Shown here: piece after piece, positions 1 to 7,398 of the stretch
How the letters are laid out: the number at the start of each line of letters is the position of its first letter
Numbering within the stretch: the first letter of the stretch is position 1
DNA from: JBCBKP01 sp038746265
Lineage (GTDB): Bacteria; Planctomycetota; Phycisphaerae; Phycisphaerales; UBA1924
Assembly: GCA_038746265.1 (NCBI GenBank)
Contig: JBCDKU010000001.1
Coordinates: forward strand, 93,907 to 157,906
Reading direction: 5' to 3'
DNA length: 64,000 bases
Translations under genes and position numbers: made by a program
The notes under the pieces: model-generated
What the model saw: the letters and a program-made list of their open reading frames with translations, nothing else
Databases searched by the model: none
Told to the model about the DNA's origin: nothing

Positions 1-350
1 GAGACGCCGATGCCGTTGATGAGCGCGGTCTGGGCTGCGGCGGTGATGGTGAAGCCGTTGAGGTCGAGGGTGACATCGGAGGCGCTGATGAAGATCGCGG
101 TCTTCGTGCCGGGCAAGTCGAGGTCGCGGTCGAGGTAGTAGGAACCGGGGGCGGAGATGACGAACTCGGCGAACGAGTTCCCGGGGGTGTTGGCGGCATT
201 GACAATGACCCGGGGTTCGACGTCCTGGAGGCTCGGGCCGGTATCCGAGACGGGCCCGGGCGGCGGGGTGAGCGGGCCGAGCGCGCGGACCTGTCCGAGT
301 GCGGGCGCAGCAACAGCGAGAAACAACGCGGCGACGGAGCGACGATTCAT
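1..350 (-). CDS. Secreted beta-helix-type protein, N-terminal part (runs off left edge)
   Basis: The reverse strand is open from the ATG at 350 to the window edge, giving the first 116 residues. Residues 1-20 are a signal peptide (MNRRS, then ALFLAVAAPALG). The mature start holds a Pro-rich motif (LGPLTPPPGPVSDTGPSLQD), followed by VISAPGSYYLDRDLDL and VTLDLNGFTI. That order is typical of right-handed beta-helix proteins in planctomycetes, where the hydrophobic LDLNG rungs start the helix. A good Shine-Dalgarno sequence (AGAAGGGA) lies a few bases before the ATG. The same Pro-rich motif occurs in the exported protein at 25852-26490. Substrate and function are unknown; the rest of the gene is outside the window. 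Confidence 0.75.
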   Translation of the reverse strand, partial: MNRRSVAALFLAVAAPALGQVRALGPLTPPPGPVSDTGPSLQDVEPRVIVNAANTPGNSFAEFVISAPGSYYLDRDLDLPGTKTAIFISASDVTLDLNGFTITAAAQTALINGIGV

Positions 351-519
351 GGTGATCCCTTCTTCCTACGACTCTCTGCGGGCCCCGCCGGGATATGCCG
401 GGAGGCGGCCCGTGTGGCTCAGTGTGGTCGCGGGCGCGGGCGCATGCAAGCCCTGATCCGGAGCCGGGGCAGAAATCGGGCCGACCGATCCCCGAATACG
501 TCTCCGGGAGGTCTCACTG

Positions 520-795
520 ATGCACGCTGCTGCCTATGACTCGTCGATGAACGCCCGGGAACCCTATCGAGGGATGGTCCGTCCGCTGAAGGACAAGACG
601 CTGGCGTATCTGCTGCTGCTGGCGTGGTTCTTGGGCGTGGGCGGCGTGCACCGGCTCTACCTGGGCAAGTGGGTGACCGGGATCATCTGGCTGCTGACGC
701 TCGGCCTGTTCGGGATCGGGCAGTTCATCGATCTGTTCCTGACCTCGGGGATGGTGGACCGGGAGAACGCGCGGCGGATCGCGGAGGGGTATTGA
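520..795 (+). CDS. TM2 domain membrane protein
   Basis: This 91-residue protein has two hydrophobic helices (about 29-48 and 54-73) joined by the polar turn GGVHRLYLGKW. That is the TM2 signature: helix, G-x-H-R-F/L-Y-L-G, helix ending in QFIDLF. Family members are small inner-membrane proteins with no settled biochemical role. GGGAGG about nine bases upstream supports the ATG at 520; Met10 (547) is a possible alternative. It lies 30 bases before the Hsp70 gene on the same strand, so the two are probably co-transcribed. Confidence 0.85.
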   Translation: MHAAAYDSSMNAREPYRGMVRPLKDKTLAYLLLLAWFLGVGGVHRLYLGKWVTGIIWLLTLGLFGIGQFIDLFLTSGMVDRENARRIAEGY

Positions 796-825
796 CCGCC
801 CGCGCACGCCCGCTAGCGTCCCTCG

Positions 826-2757
826 ATGACGGACGCGACCGGATCTTCGACCAGCTCAGTTTCTGAACCGATCCTCGGCATCGATCTCGGCACGACGAAC
901 TCGCTCGTGGCGTATGCGGATGCGTCGGGGCCGCGGGTGTTGTCGCTGGGTGGCGATGACGGGATCGTCCCGTCGGTGGTGCGGTATCTGGATGACGGGT
1001 CGCGGGAGGTCGGCCTCGCTGCTGCGGCGGCGGCGCTGGATCATCCGCTGACGACGATCTCGAGCGTGAAGCGGCTCATGGGGCGGTCGCTCGCCGATGC
1101 GGCGGGGGATGCGCGGTACCTGAGCTACCGGGTGGTCGAGGGGGAGCACGACACGGCACGGGTGGCGCTGCCGATCCCGTCGATGGAATCGCCCACGGTT
1201 CTCAGCCCGCAGGAGGTCTCGGCGGCGATTCTTTCGGCGCTGCGGGTGCGGGCGGAGCAGGCGCTCGGGCAGCCGGTCTCGAAGGCGGTCGTGACGGTGC
1301 CGGCGTATTTCGATGATGCGCAGCGGCAGGCGACACGGGATGCGGGGCGGATCGCGGGGCTCGATGTCGTGCGGATCGTGAACGAGCCGACGGCGGCGGC
1401 GCTGGCGTACGGGCTTGGTCTCGCGCGCGATTCGGAGCGCAGTCTCAAGTCGCGAAACGTGGTGGTCTACGACCTAGGCGGCGGTACGTTCGATGTCTCG
1501 GTGCTGCGGATCACGCCCGGCGAAGACGCGGACGAGCCGGCGTACTTCGAGGTGCTCTCGACCGCGGGCGACACACGGCTCGGCGGGGACGACGTGGATC
1601 ACGCGCTGGTCGAGCTGTTCGCGCGGGAGATCCGGGACGCCTCGGGGCTTGCGATCGAGACCGCGGCGGATCTGCCGCCCCAGACGCGGAAGGCGCTGGT
1701 GCAGTTCGCGCGGGCGGTGAAGCACGAGCTCTCGAACAAGGACCGCGCGCAGGTGCGGATCGGCGTGAACGCGGACTTCACCTACGACCGCGTGCTCGAG
1801 CGGGCGGAGTTCGATGAGCTGATCGCGCCGATGGTCGAGACCTCGCTCGCGGCGTGCCGTCGGGCGCTCGATGATGCACGGGACGATCTCGGCGGCGAGG
1901 AGATCGACGCGGTGATCCTGGTGGGCGGCTCGACACGGATCCCGCTGGTGCGGGCGCGGGTCGCGGAGTTGTTCGGGGTGGAGCCCTACACGGCGCTCGA
2001 TCCGGATCGCGTGGTCGCGCTCGGGGCGGCGGTGCAGGCGTCGGTGCTCGCGGGGACGCAGACGGGGGCGCTCTTGCTTGATGTCATCCCGCTCTCGCTG
2101 GGGATCGAGACGCAGGGCGGGGCGGTCGCGAAGCTGATTGTGCGGAACTCGACGGTGCCCGCACGGGCGACAGAGATGTTCTCGACGTCGGTGGACGGGC
2201 AGGTCTCGATCAAGCTCAATGTGGTGCAGGGCGAGCGGGAGATGGTCGAGGACTGCCGATCGCTGGGGGAGTTTCACCTCGCGGGTCTGCCGCCGATGCC
2301 GGCGGGGATCCCGCAGCTGGAGGTCGAGTTCCTTGTGGATGCGAACGGCGTGCTGAAGGTTTCTGCGCACGAGCGGCGGTCGGGCAAGCGGGCGGAGCTG
2401 CAGGTGGTGCCGAACCACGGGCTGACGTCGGACGAGGTCGATCGGATCGAGGCGGAGAGCTTCGAGCACGCAAAGGAGGACATGGCGCGGCACCGGATCG
2501 CGGACCTGATCACCAACGGCAAGCTCGATCTGAAGTGGATCGGCGAGCGATACCGGAAGTTCGAGTCGGTGCTCGAGCCCGAGTACCGCGAGAGCCTCGG
2601 GGCGAAGATTCAATCGCTGCAGCAGATGATCGGCATGGCTGAAACCGATTGGCGGTCGGTGGACGCGGACGCGTTCTACACCCTCAAGCAGGATCTGGAC
2701 GAGGCGAGCGTGCGGCTGCAGGAAGTCTCGATCGCGGCGAGCCTGAAAGAGGACTGA
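826..2757 (+). CDS. Hsp70-family chaperone, HscA-like substrate-binding domain
   Basis: A 643-residue ATP-dependent chaperone. The nucleotide-binding domain shows GIDLGTTNS (18-26), the phosphate-2 loop DLGGGTFDVS (about 217) and the adenosine motif VGGSTRIP (about 366). The beta-sandwich domain reads VVQGEREMVEDCRSLGEF and LPPMPAGIPQLEVEF, closer to the HscA (iron-sulphur cluster assembly) branch than to DnaK as I remember these families. The C-terminal lid continues to residue 643 as a charged helix without the usual DnaK Gly-rich tail. No iscU, hscB, dnaJ or grpE lies nearby, so an Fe-S role is only an inference; a general Hsp70 paralogue is equally possible. Confidence 0.9.
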   Translation: MTDATGSSTSSVSEPILGIDLGTTNSLVAYADASGPRVLSLGGDDGIVPSVVRYLDDGSREVGLAAAAAALDHPLTTISSVKRLMGRSLADAAGDARYLSYRVVEGEHDTARVALPIPSMESPTVLSPQEVSAAILSALRVRAEQALGQPVSKAVVTVPAYFDDAQRQATRDAGRIAGLDVVRIVNEPTAAALAYGLGLARDSERSLKSRNVVVYDLGGGTFDVSVLRITPGEDADEPAYFEVLSTAGDTRLGGDDVDHALVELFAREIRDASGLAIETAADLPPQTRKALVQFARAVKHELSNKDRAQVRIGVNADFTYDRVLERAEFDELIAPMVETSLAACRRALDDARDDLGGEEIDAVILVGGSTRIPLVRARVAELFGVEPYTALDPDRVVALGAAVQASVLAGTQTGALLLDVIPLSLGIETQGGAVAKLIVRNSTVPARATEMFSTSVDGQVSIKLNVVQGEREMVEDCRSLGEFHLAGLPPMPAGIPQLEVEFLVDANGVLKVSAHERRSGKRAELQVVPNHGLTSDEVDRIEAESFEHAKEDMARHRIADLITNGKLDLKWIGERYRKFESVLEPEYRESLGAKIQSLQQMIGMAETDWRSVDADAFYTLKQDLDEASVRLQEVSIAASLKED

Positions 2758-2797
2758 CGCAACCGCGGGCGTGATTTCCAAGTAACGTCGTCCGGGC

Positions 2798-3778
2798 ATG
2801 CCGCGTTTGATGCTCAGAACGCTGTTGGTGATCACGCCGATCGAGATCGGGATGCTGGCGCTGTGCGCGGGCTTGTTCATTAACTGGGCCCCGCCCGAGT
2901 CGTGCGACCCGTCCGGCCCGGCGGCGGCGGAGCCGGAGAACGTTCTTGAGTTCGCGCCGGGTGTGCTTTCCGGGGCGATGCCGCACAAGGACGAGGGCTT
3001 TGATGCGCTGCGCGGTATGGGCGTCGTGACCGTGATCTCGGTGGACGGGGCCCGGCCCGATGTCGAGCGGGCGAGCGAGCGCGGGATGCGGTATGTGCAT
3101 CTGCCGATCGGGTACGACGGGATCACGGGCGAGCGGGTCGCGGAGCTTGCTCGTGCGATCCGTGACGGGCGCGAGCGCGGGGTGGTGTACGTGCACTGCC
3201 ATCACGGGACGCACCGCGGGCCCGCGGCGGCCGCGGCGGCGTTGGTGGCGCTCTGGGCGTGCTCGGTCGATGACGGGCTGGCGATGCTGGATCGCGCGGG
3301 GACTTCGGCGGCATACTCGGGTTTGTTTGAAGCGGTGCGCGCGGCGGTGCGCGTGACGCCCGACGAGATCGAGGCTGTGGACGCGGACTTCCCGGAGATC
3401 GCGACGGTCTCGGGGTTGGTTGCCGGGATGGCCGCGATCGATCGGCACTGGGACCATCTCGAGGCGCTCAGGGTCAACGGGTGGCGGGCGCCGGCGGATC
3501 ATCCGGATCTGGTCGCGGTCGCGGAGGCGGGGATCGTGGCGGATTACCTGCGCACTTTGAGCGAGCAGGCCCATGAAGAGGCCCGCGAAGAGGCTGATGA
3601 CGAAGCCGATGCGTGGCACGGTGAAGCTTTCGGCGCGGAGCTCACCGCGGCGCGGGTGAACGCCGAGATGCTGGAAGCGGTGCTGGAGCGCGGCGATATC
3701 CGGAAGGCCGACGCGCACTTCGGGTCGCTTGCTTCGCGTTGTGATGCGTGCCACGCGGCGTACCGCGATGGGCGTTGA
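2798..3778 (+). CDS. Membrane-anchored tyrosine phosphatase / cytochrome c' fusion
   Basis: A 326-residue protein in three parts. Residues 6-30 form a membrane anchor or uncleaved signal. Residues about 45-190 look like a dual-specificity phosphatase: the active-site loop HCHHGTHR (133-140) fits HCxxGxxR, with Cys134 as nucleophile and Arg140 as phosphate binder. The C-terminal half is predicted helical and ends with C315-D-A-C318-H319-A-A-Y-R, the C-terminal haem attachment site of class II cytochrome c (cytochrome c'). The product should sit outside the cytoplasmic membrane, where haem is attached. The gene follows the Hsp70 gene after 40 bases. Substrate and redox partner are unknown, and I know of no characterised protein with this pairing. 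Confidence 0.75.
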   Translation: MPRLMLRTLLVITPIEIGMLALCAGLFINWAPPESCDPSGPAAAEPENVLEFAPGVLSGAMPHKDEGFDALRGMGVVTVISVDGARPDVERASERGMRYVHLPIGYDGITGERVAELARAIRDGRERGVVYVHCHHGTHRGPAAAAAALVALWACSVDDGLAMLDRAGTSAAYSGLFEAVRAAVRVTPDEIEAVDADFPEIATVSGLVAGMAAIDRHWDHLEALRVNGWRAPADHPDLVAVAEAGIVADYLRTLSEQAHEEAREEADDEADAWHGEAFGAELTAARVNAEMLEAVLERGDIRKADAHFGSLASRCDACHAAYRDGR

Positions 3779-3784
3779 CCGGAG

Positions 3785-4867
3785 CTACGCGCCCACGCTC
3801 ATCAGCACCTTGATGCCCTCGCCCGAGATCATGGTCTTGAAGGCGTCCTGGTAGTCGTCGATGCCGAAGTCCTCGTGGGTGACGATGTCGCGGAGCTGGA
3901 CGCGGCCCGACAGCACGAGCTCTTCCATCTGGTACCAGGTCTCCCACATGCGGCGGCCGTTGATACCAAGCACGGTGCAGCCCTTGAAGATCACGTGCTT
4001 GTTGAAGTCGAAGGTGGGCGACTTGGCGAGCAGGCCCAGCAGCGCCGCGCGGCCGCCGTTGCGGAGGGCGTCGAAGCCCGTCGAGAGGCCCGCGTCGGAG
4101 CCCGACATCTCGAGGAGGACGTCCACGCCCTCGCCCCGGGTTGCCTTCTTGACCTCGTCGATCCAGCCCGTGCCCTCGCGGGCGTCGAAGGCTTCGACCG
4201 CGCCGAGCTTCCTGGCGAGTTCGAGGCGGCGAGGATCGATATCGGTGCAGAAGATGCGGGCCGCGCCGGCTGCTCGGGCGACGGTGACCGCCATGAGCCC
4301 GATGATGCCGACGCCCGAGATGAGGACGCTCTTGGCGGCGACGCCCGCTTCCATGACGGTGTGGACGGCGTTGCCGAGCGGGTCGAAGGTCGCGGCGACC
4401 CAGTCGGGGATCTCCGGGTGGATGGGCCAGACGTTGTCCTCGGGGACGGAGACGTACTCGGCGAAGACGCCGTCGCGGTCCACGCCCAGGATCCTGGTGT
4501 CGCTGGCGATGTGGGCCTGGCCGATCCGAGAAAGGAAGTCGTCGCCCGCGGTGATGTGGCCCTCGGCGGAGACGCGCTGGCCCTCGCTGACGCGGGTGAC
4601 GGCGTCGCCCACCTTCGCGACGACGCCCGCGAACTCGTGACCGGTGACGATGCCGACGGGGATGCGTCCGGCGGCCCAGTCGTCCCACTCCCAGATGTGC
4701 CGGTCGGTGCCGCAGATGCCGGCCTTGTTGACGCGGATGAGGACGTCGCGCGGGCCGACCTCGGGGACAGGGCGGTCGGTGTCGAGGGTGAGCCCCTCGC
4801 CCGCCTGGGACTTGACGAGGGCCCGCATCGTGGAGGGGATGGTGGTCATGCGGGCGATGCTAGACAT
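3785..4867 (-). CDS. tdh: L-threonine 3-dehydrogenase-like zinc alcohol dehydrogenase
   Basis: A 360-residue medium-chain dehydrogenase that would oxidise L-threonine to 2-amino-3-ketobutyrate with NAD. It aligns with E. coli Tdh through KAGICGTDRHIWEWDDW, GHEFAGVV, GEGVDVLLEMSG, FDPLGNAVHT and NGRRMWETWYQME. The catalytic zinc ligands are present (Cys52, His77, Glu78), as is the Rossmann motif SGVGIIGLMA. The structural zinc loop is not: the four family cysteines are Ala107, Asp110, Ser113 and Ala121. The real start may be Met7 or Met14 instead of Met1, since the Tdh core begins at MRALVKS. No kbl gene is adjacent. The dehydrogenase family is certain; the threonine specificity is likely. Confidence 0.88.
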   Translation of the reverse strand: MSSIARMTTIPSTMRALVKSQAGEGLTLDTDRPVPEVGPRDVLIRVNKAGICGTDRHIWEWDDWAAGRIPVGIVTGHEFAGVVAKVGDAVTRVSEGQRVSAEGHITAGDDFLSRIGQAHIASDTRILGVDRDGVFAEYVSVPEDNVWPIHPEIPDWVAATFDPLGNAVHTVMEAGVAAKSVLISGVGIIGLMAVTVARAAGAARIFCTDIDPRRLELARKLGAVEAFDAREGTGWIDEVKKATRGEGVDVLLEMSGSDAGLSTGFDALRNGGRAALLGLLAKSPTFDFNKHVIFKGCTVLGINGRRMWETWYQMEELVLSGRVQLRDIVTHEDFGIDDYQDAFKTMISGEGIKVLMSVGA

Positions 4868-4969
4868 GCACGGGGTGCGATCTGGGTGCTCGGACGTCTG
4901 TACCCAGGGAGTGGACTCCCTAAGCTTTGGTGTTTGGGGATCGTCAATGGCTTGCTTCCAGAAGGACCG

Positions 4970-5266
4970 TCAGTCGTCCGTTGAGATCGACTTCGGGCCC
5001 TCTTTGCCCGCGACGCGTTCCATGTAGCCGTCGCCCTTTTTCTCGTACTTGGTGAAGCCGAGGCGTTCGAGGTTGTCGTTGGAGAGGCTGCTCTTGGCCT
5101 TCATGTCCGACCACTTACCGGCGATGTTGGGGGCCTGCGGGACACGGTGGACGGGGCGGCCCTCGTGCTCGGTCAGGGCGTCTTCCTTGATGGACTGGAC
5201 GAGCTCGAAGTGCTCGCCCGTGCCCTTTCCGTCGTCATCCAGGTACTCGTAGACGTAGGTCGGCAT
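4970..5266 (-). CDS. FmdB-like small protein without zinc cysteines
   Basis: A 98-residue protein starting MPTYVYEY at 5266. It follows the FmdB/CxxC regulatory-protein pattern (MPTYxYxC..C, then FE-x-x-QS, then LTxCPxCGxPVxR) in the segments MPTYVYEY, EHFELVQSIKEDALTE and EGRPVHRV. All four zinc-ribbon cysteines are gone, replaced by an Asp/Gly/His-rich loop. The second half (SDMKAKSSLSNDNLERLG, FTKYEKKGDGYMERV) is Lys-rich and not recognised. Family members are often annotated as regulators without experimental support. An upstream in-frame ATG at 5302 is less likely because the family begins at MPTY. Confidence 0.7.
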   Translation of the reverse strand: MPTYVYEYLDDDGKGTGEHFELVQSIKEDALTEHEGRPVHRVPQAPNIAGKWSDMKAKSSLSNDNLERLGFTKYEKKGDGYMERVAGKEGPKSISTDD

Positions 5267-5296
5267 GGGGGATTGTTGGCTCTGGATCAACACCGG

Positions 5297-5325
5297 GCAC
5301 ACACAGGCGGGACGCCTGTGCCACC
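5297..5325. repeat. REP-like palindrome, family E
   Basis: An intergenic hairpin with 8-base arms CACAGGCG (5302-5309) and CGCCTGTG (5313-5320) around a three-base loop, ending GCCACC. It sits between two minus-strand genes, directly after the stop codon of the gene at 5331-5657. Palindromes of this type are common between planctomycete genes. No T-run follows on either strand, so it is not a standard intrinsic terminator. Confidence 0.6.
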
Positions 5326-5330
5326 TCTCT

Positions 5331-5657
5331 TTAGCCGAACATCTGGCCCGTTTCGACGTCCTGCATGCGCCAGCCGGCGGAGCGGCAGAGGCGGATCAGG
5401 ACCGGGGCGGCGAGGTCGGGGTCGTAGCAGTCGATCAGGACCTGGTTCACGATCGCGTTCCCGATCGGGACGTCCACGTACATGCCGGGGCCGAAGAGGC
5501 GGCGGGTGTAGCCGCCCTCTTTCTCGGGGGCGCCGTCCACAGCGGTGTTGAACTTCGCGAGGTGGTGCGTGACGTCCTCGACCGAGCCGAGCGGGCGGTC
5601 GGAGTTGGGGTCGTCTCCCTCGCGGTTGATGAGGACGAGTTGCTTGCGCTTGCCCAC
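5331..5657 (-). CDS. Conserved-looking small protein of unknown function
   Basis: A 108-residue soluble protein starting MGKRKQLVLINREGDD. No signal peptide, membrane segment or catalytic motif is visible. A compact middle part (GMYVDVPIGNAIVNQVLIDC) and an RLCRSAGWRMQDVETGQMF end suggest a folded domain. It is 12 bases downstream of the response-regulator gene and 30 bases after it comes palindrome E, so it is likely translated from the same transcript. I do not recognise the family. Codon usage matches its neighbours. Confidence 0.6.
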   Translation of the reverse strand: MGKRKQLVLINREGDDPNSDRPLGSVEDVTHHLAKFNTAVDGAPEKEGGYTRRLFGPGMYVDVPIGNAIVNQVLIDCYDPDLAAPVLIRLCRSAGWRMQDVETGQMFG

Positions 5658-5669
5658 GGGAGCCGGTCC

Positions 5670-6164
5670 TTACTCGTCTTCGTCCTGGTCGTCGTCGCCG
5701 TCATCATCGATGTCGTCGTCGTCCGCGTCTTCGAGGTCCTCGTCGAGCTCGCCCGACTCGATGCGCTCTTTCATGATGTCGGCGAGCAGCTCGGCGATGA
5801 GCGAGATGAGGTGGCCGATCGGGACGGGCTTGATGAGGTAGCCGTCCACGCCCATCTGCTCGGCGTACTGCTGGTGGCGCTTGCCCTCGTTGGCGGTGCA
5901 CATCACGACGTAGGGCGAGTCATCGCGGCCCTTGATCTCTTCCAAGGCAAAGAAGCCCGAGCGGCCCGGCAGCATCATGTCGAGCACGACGAGGTCGGGC
6001 TGTTTCTCGATGCACAGCGCGACCGCGGCGTTGCCGTCGGCGGCGGTGATGGTGCGGGCGCCCTCTGCCTGGAGCGCGACGTTGAAGGACTGGAGCACGT
6101 CGCGGTCGTCATCGACGATCAGGACGCGGGCGCCGGCGAGCCGGCCGAGTTGATGCTGCGCCAT
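5670..6164 (-). CDS. CheY-like response regulator receiver protein with acidic tail
   Basis: A stand-alone receiver domain of 164 residues. The acidic pocket is Asp18-Asp20 (VLIVDDD), the phospho-acceptor Asp62 (LVVLDMMLPG), with Thr90 (VVMCTANEG) and Lys112 (GYLIKPVP) completing the conserved set. There is no DNA-binding or enzymatic output domain; residues 142-164 are almost only Asp and Glu. It would act by protein contact after phosphorylation by an unidentified histidine kinase, since none is in the window. It lies between the acyltransferase gene (28-base gap) and the gene at 5331-5657. Confidence 0.9.
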   Translation of the reverse strand: MAQHQLGRLAGARVLIVDDDRDVLQSFNVALQAEGARTITAADGNAAVALCIEKQPDLVVLDMMLPGRSGFFALEEIKGRDDSPYVVMCTANEGKRHQQYAEQMGVDGYLIKPVPIGHLISLIAELLADIMKERIESGELDEDLEDADDDDIDDDGDDDQDEDE

Positions 6165-6191
6165 GTCGAGGGCCTTTCTGCGGGCGGGACT

Positions 6192-7316
6192 TTAGGGCAG
6201 GCGGTCCTTGCCGTTCTCTTTGAGCCAGGCCCGGTCGCGGTCGGAGCGGTCCACGATCGCCTCGACATCGGCATCGGTCATCCAGGGCAGCTCGGCGAGC
6301 TTGCGGCGGAGGCTGTCGGGGAAGGGCTTGTTGTCGCGTTCGTGCTTCGGGCGGCTCTTCCAGATGCGGTGCATCCACAGGTACTGCTCGGGGTGGCGCT
6401 TCACGGACATCTCGAGCGCGCGGCGGTAGCGGGCGGTGAGGTAGAAGAGCGGGTCGGGGGCCGCCATGTACTCCTCGGGCGTGATGGCGTCTTCCATCGT
6501 GAGGTGGAACCGGGCGCCGCCCGCGAGGTTGCCGAGCGAGCGGCCGTCCTCGTCGTGGGCGTTGTCGTCCCAGCCGATGCGGTGCGCGGAGGACACGATC
6601 ACATCGGCCTGCTGCTGCATGGCGACGAGGCCGATCGACTTGTAGCTGGACGCGAGGCGACCGAAGTAGGGCGTGAAGAGTCCGCGGTCGCCCGCGTTCT
6701 GATCGGCGACGAACGCGGGGCGTCCGCCGGCGGCCATGAGCTTGGGGACCTCGGCGGCGGCGCGGTTCTTATCGAGCAGTTCGAGCCCGCGCTCGCGGCG
6801 GACACGGCGGACCCAGGTGTCGAGCGGCGGCAGGTCGAGGGGCCGGTAGATCGCGGTGGTCGGGACGCCGATGACGCCGACGGAGGTGCCGAGGATCTCC
6901 CAGTTGCCCATATGCCCGGTGACGAAGACGGTGGGCTTGCCCTTGTAGAGCGAGCGGAGCAGGTCGCCGATCTCACCGAGCTCGACGTACCGCGACCACG
7001 TCGTGCGGTTGATCATGCGGGGCGCCATCGCGATCTCGACGGCGAGCATCGCGAGGTGCTCGTAGCTGCGGAGGACGAGCTCGTGCGCGCCGTCCTGGTC
7101 GAGTTCGGGGAAGGCCTGCATCACGCGCTCCGCGCCGCGCGTGACGCGCTTGCGGTTGATCGAGGACCCGCCGAACGCGCGGCCCACGATGCGCGCGGTC
7201 TCGAGCGAGGGCTGGAGCCCCGCGACGAGCGGCAGGGTCAGCCCCGCGCGGATGCCGACGTAGGCGGCGCGATGCTGGATCTGCTTGAGCAGTGATGGTG
7301 AGGCGACGGCGGTCAC
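6192..7316 (-). CDS. LpxL/HtrB-type lysophospholipid acyltransferase
   Basis: A 374-residue member of the lipid A biosynthesis acyltransferase family, which transfers an acyl chain from acyl-ACP to a lipid A precursor at the inner membrane. The catalytic block is TGHMGNWEILG (about 131-141), matching the H-x4-D/E motif of LpxL. Later family blocks are VADQNAGDRG and HPEQYLWMHRIWKSRP. The N-terminus lacks a strong membrane helix beyond a weak one near residues 20-35. Acceptor specificity cannot be read from sequence. Confidence 0.85.
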   Translation of the reverse strand: MTAVASPSLLKQIQHRAAYVGIRAGLTLPLVAGLQPSLETARIVGRAFGGSSINRKRVTRGAERVMQAFPELDQDGAHELVLRSYEHLAMLAVEIAMAPRMINRTTWSRYVELGEIGDLLRSLYKGKPTVFVTGHMGNWEILGTSVGVIGVPTTAIYRPLDLPPLDTWVRRVRRERGLELLDKNRAAAEVPKLMAAGGRPAFVADQNAGDRGLFTPYFGRLASSYKSIGLVAMQQQADVIVSSAHRIGWDDNAHDEDGRSLGNLAGGARFHLTMEDAITPEEYMAAPDPLFYLTARYRRALEMSVKRHPEQYLWMHRIWKSRPKHERDNKPFPDSLRRKLAELPWMTDADVEAIVDRSDRDRAWLKENGKDRLP

Positions 7317-7336
7317 GGGGAGAGGGTATGCGAATC

Positions 7337-7365
7337 AAAAAAGAACCCCCAGCTTGCGCTGGGGG
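7337..7365 (-). terminator. Intrinsic terminator of the 7399-8769 gene
   Basis: Read on the minus strand, the 8-bp GC-rich hairpin at 7346-7365 is followed by TTCTTTTTT. It lies 34 bases after the stop codon of the coiled-coil protein gene and about 20 bases before the start of the acyltransferase gene. The same hairpin is REP family A copy 1, so the element appears to serve both as repeat and as terminator. Confidence 0.75.
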
Positions 7366-7372
7366 CTCGTTG
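7341..7372. repeat. REP family A copy 1
   Basis: A perfect 8-base stem CCCCCAGC / GCTGGGGG (7346-7353 and 7358-7365) with loop TTGC, followed by CTCGTT. The CTCGTT tail next to the stem is shared with the other family A copies near 11030-11096, 29088-29120, 34092-34156 and 34664-34696. Confidence 0.7.
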
Positions 7373-7398
7373 AATCCAAGTCATCCGGAGAGACCTTC

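Noticed and set aside
1474..3126. Long minus-strand open frame of 550 codons
   Set aside because: It is antisense to the Hsp70 and phosphatase genes, is rich in Arg, His and Pro, and shows no motif; long antisense frames are expected at this GC content.
5297..5325. Palindrome E as an intrinsic terminator
   Set aside because: No T-run on either strand; kept as a repeat only.
5265..7295. Plus-strand open frame of 676 codons
   Set aside because: It is antisense to the response-regulator and LpxL-like genes, which carry clear motifs; the plus-strand product is Val/Asp/Gly/Leu-rich with no fold signature.
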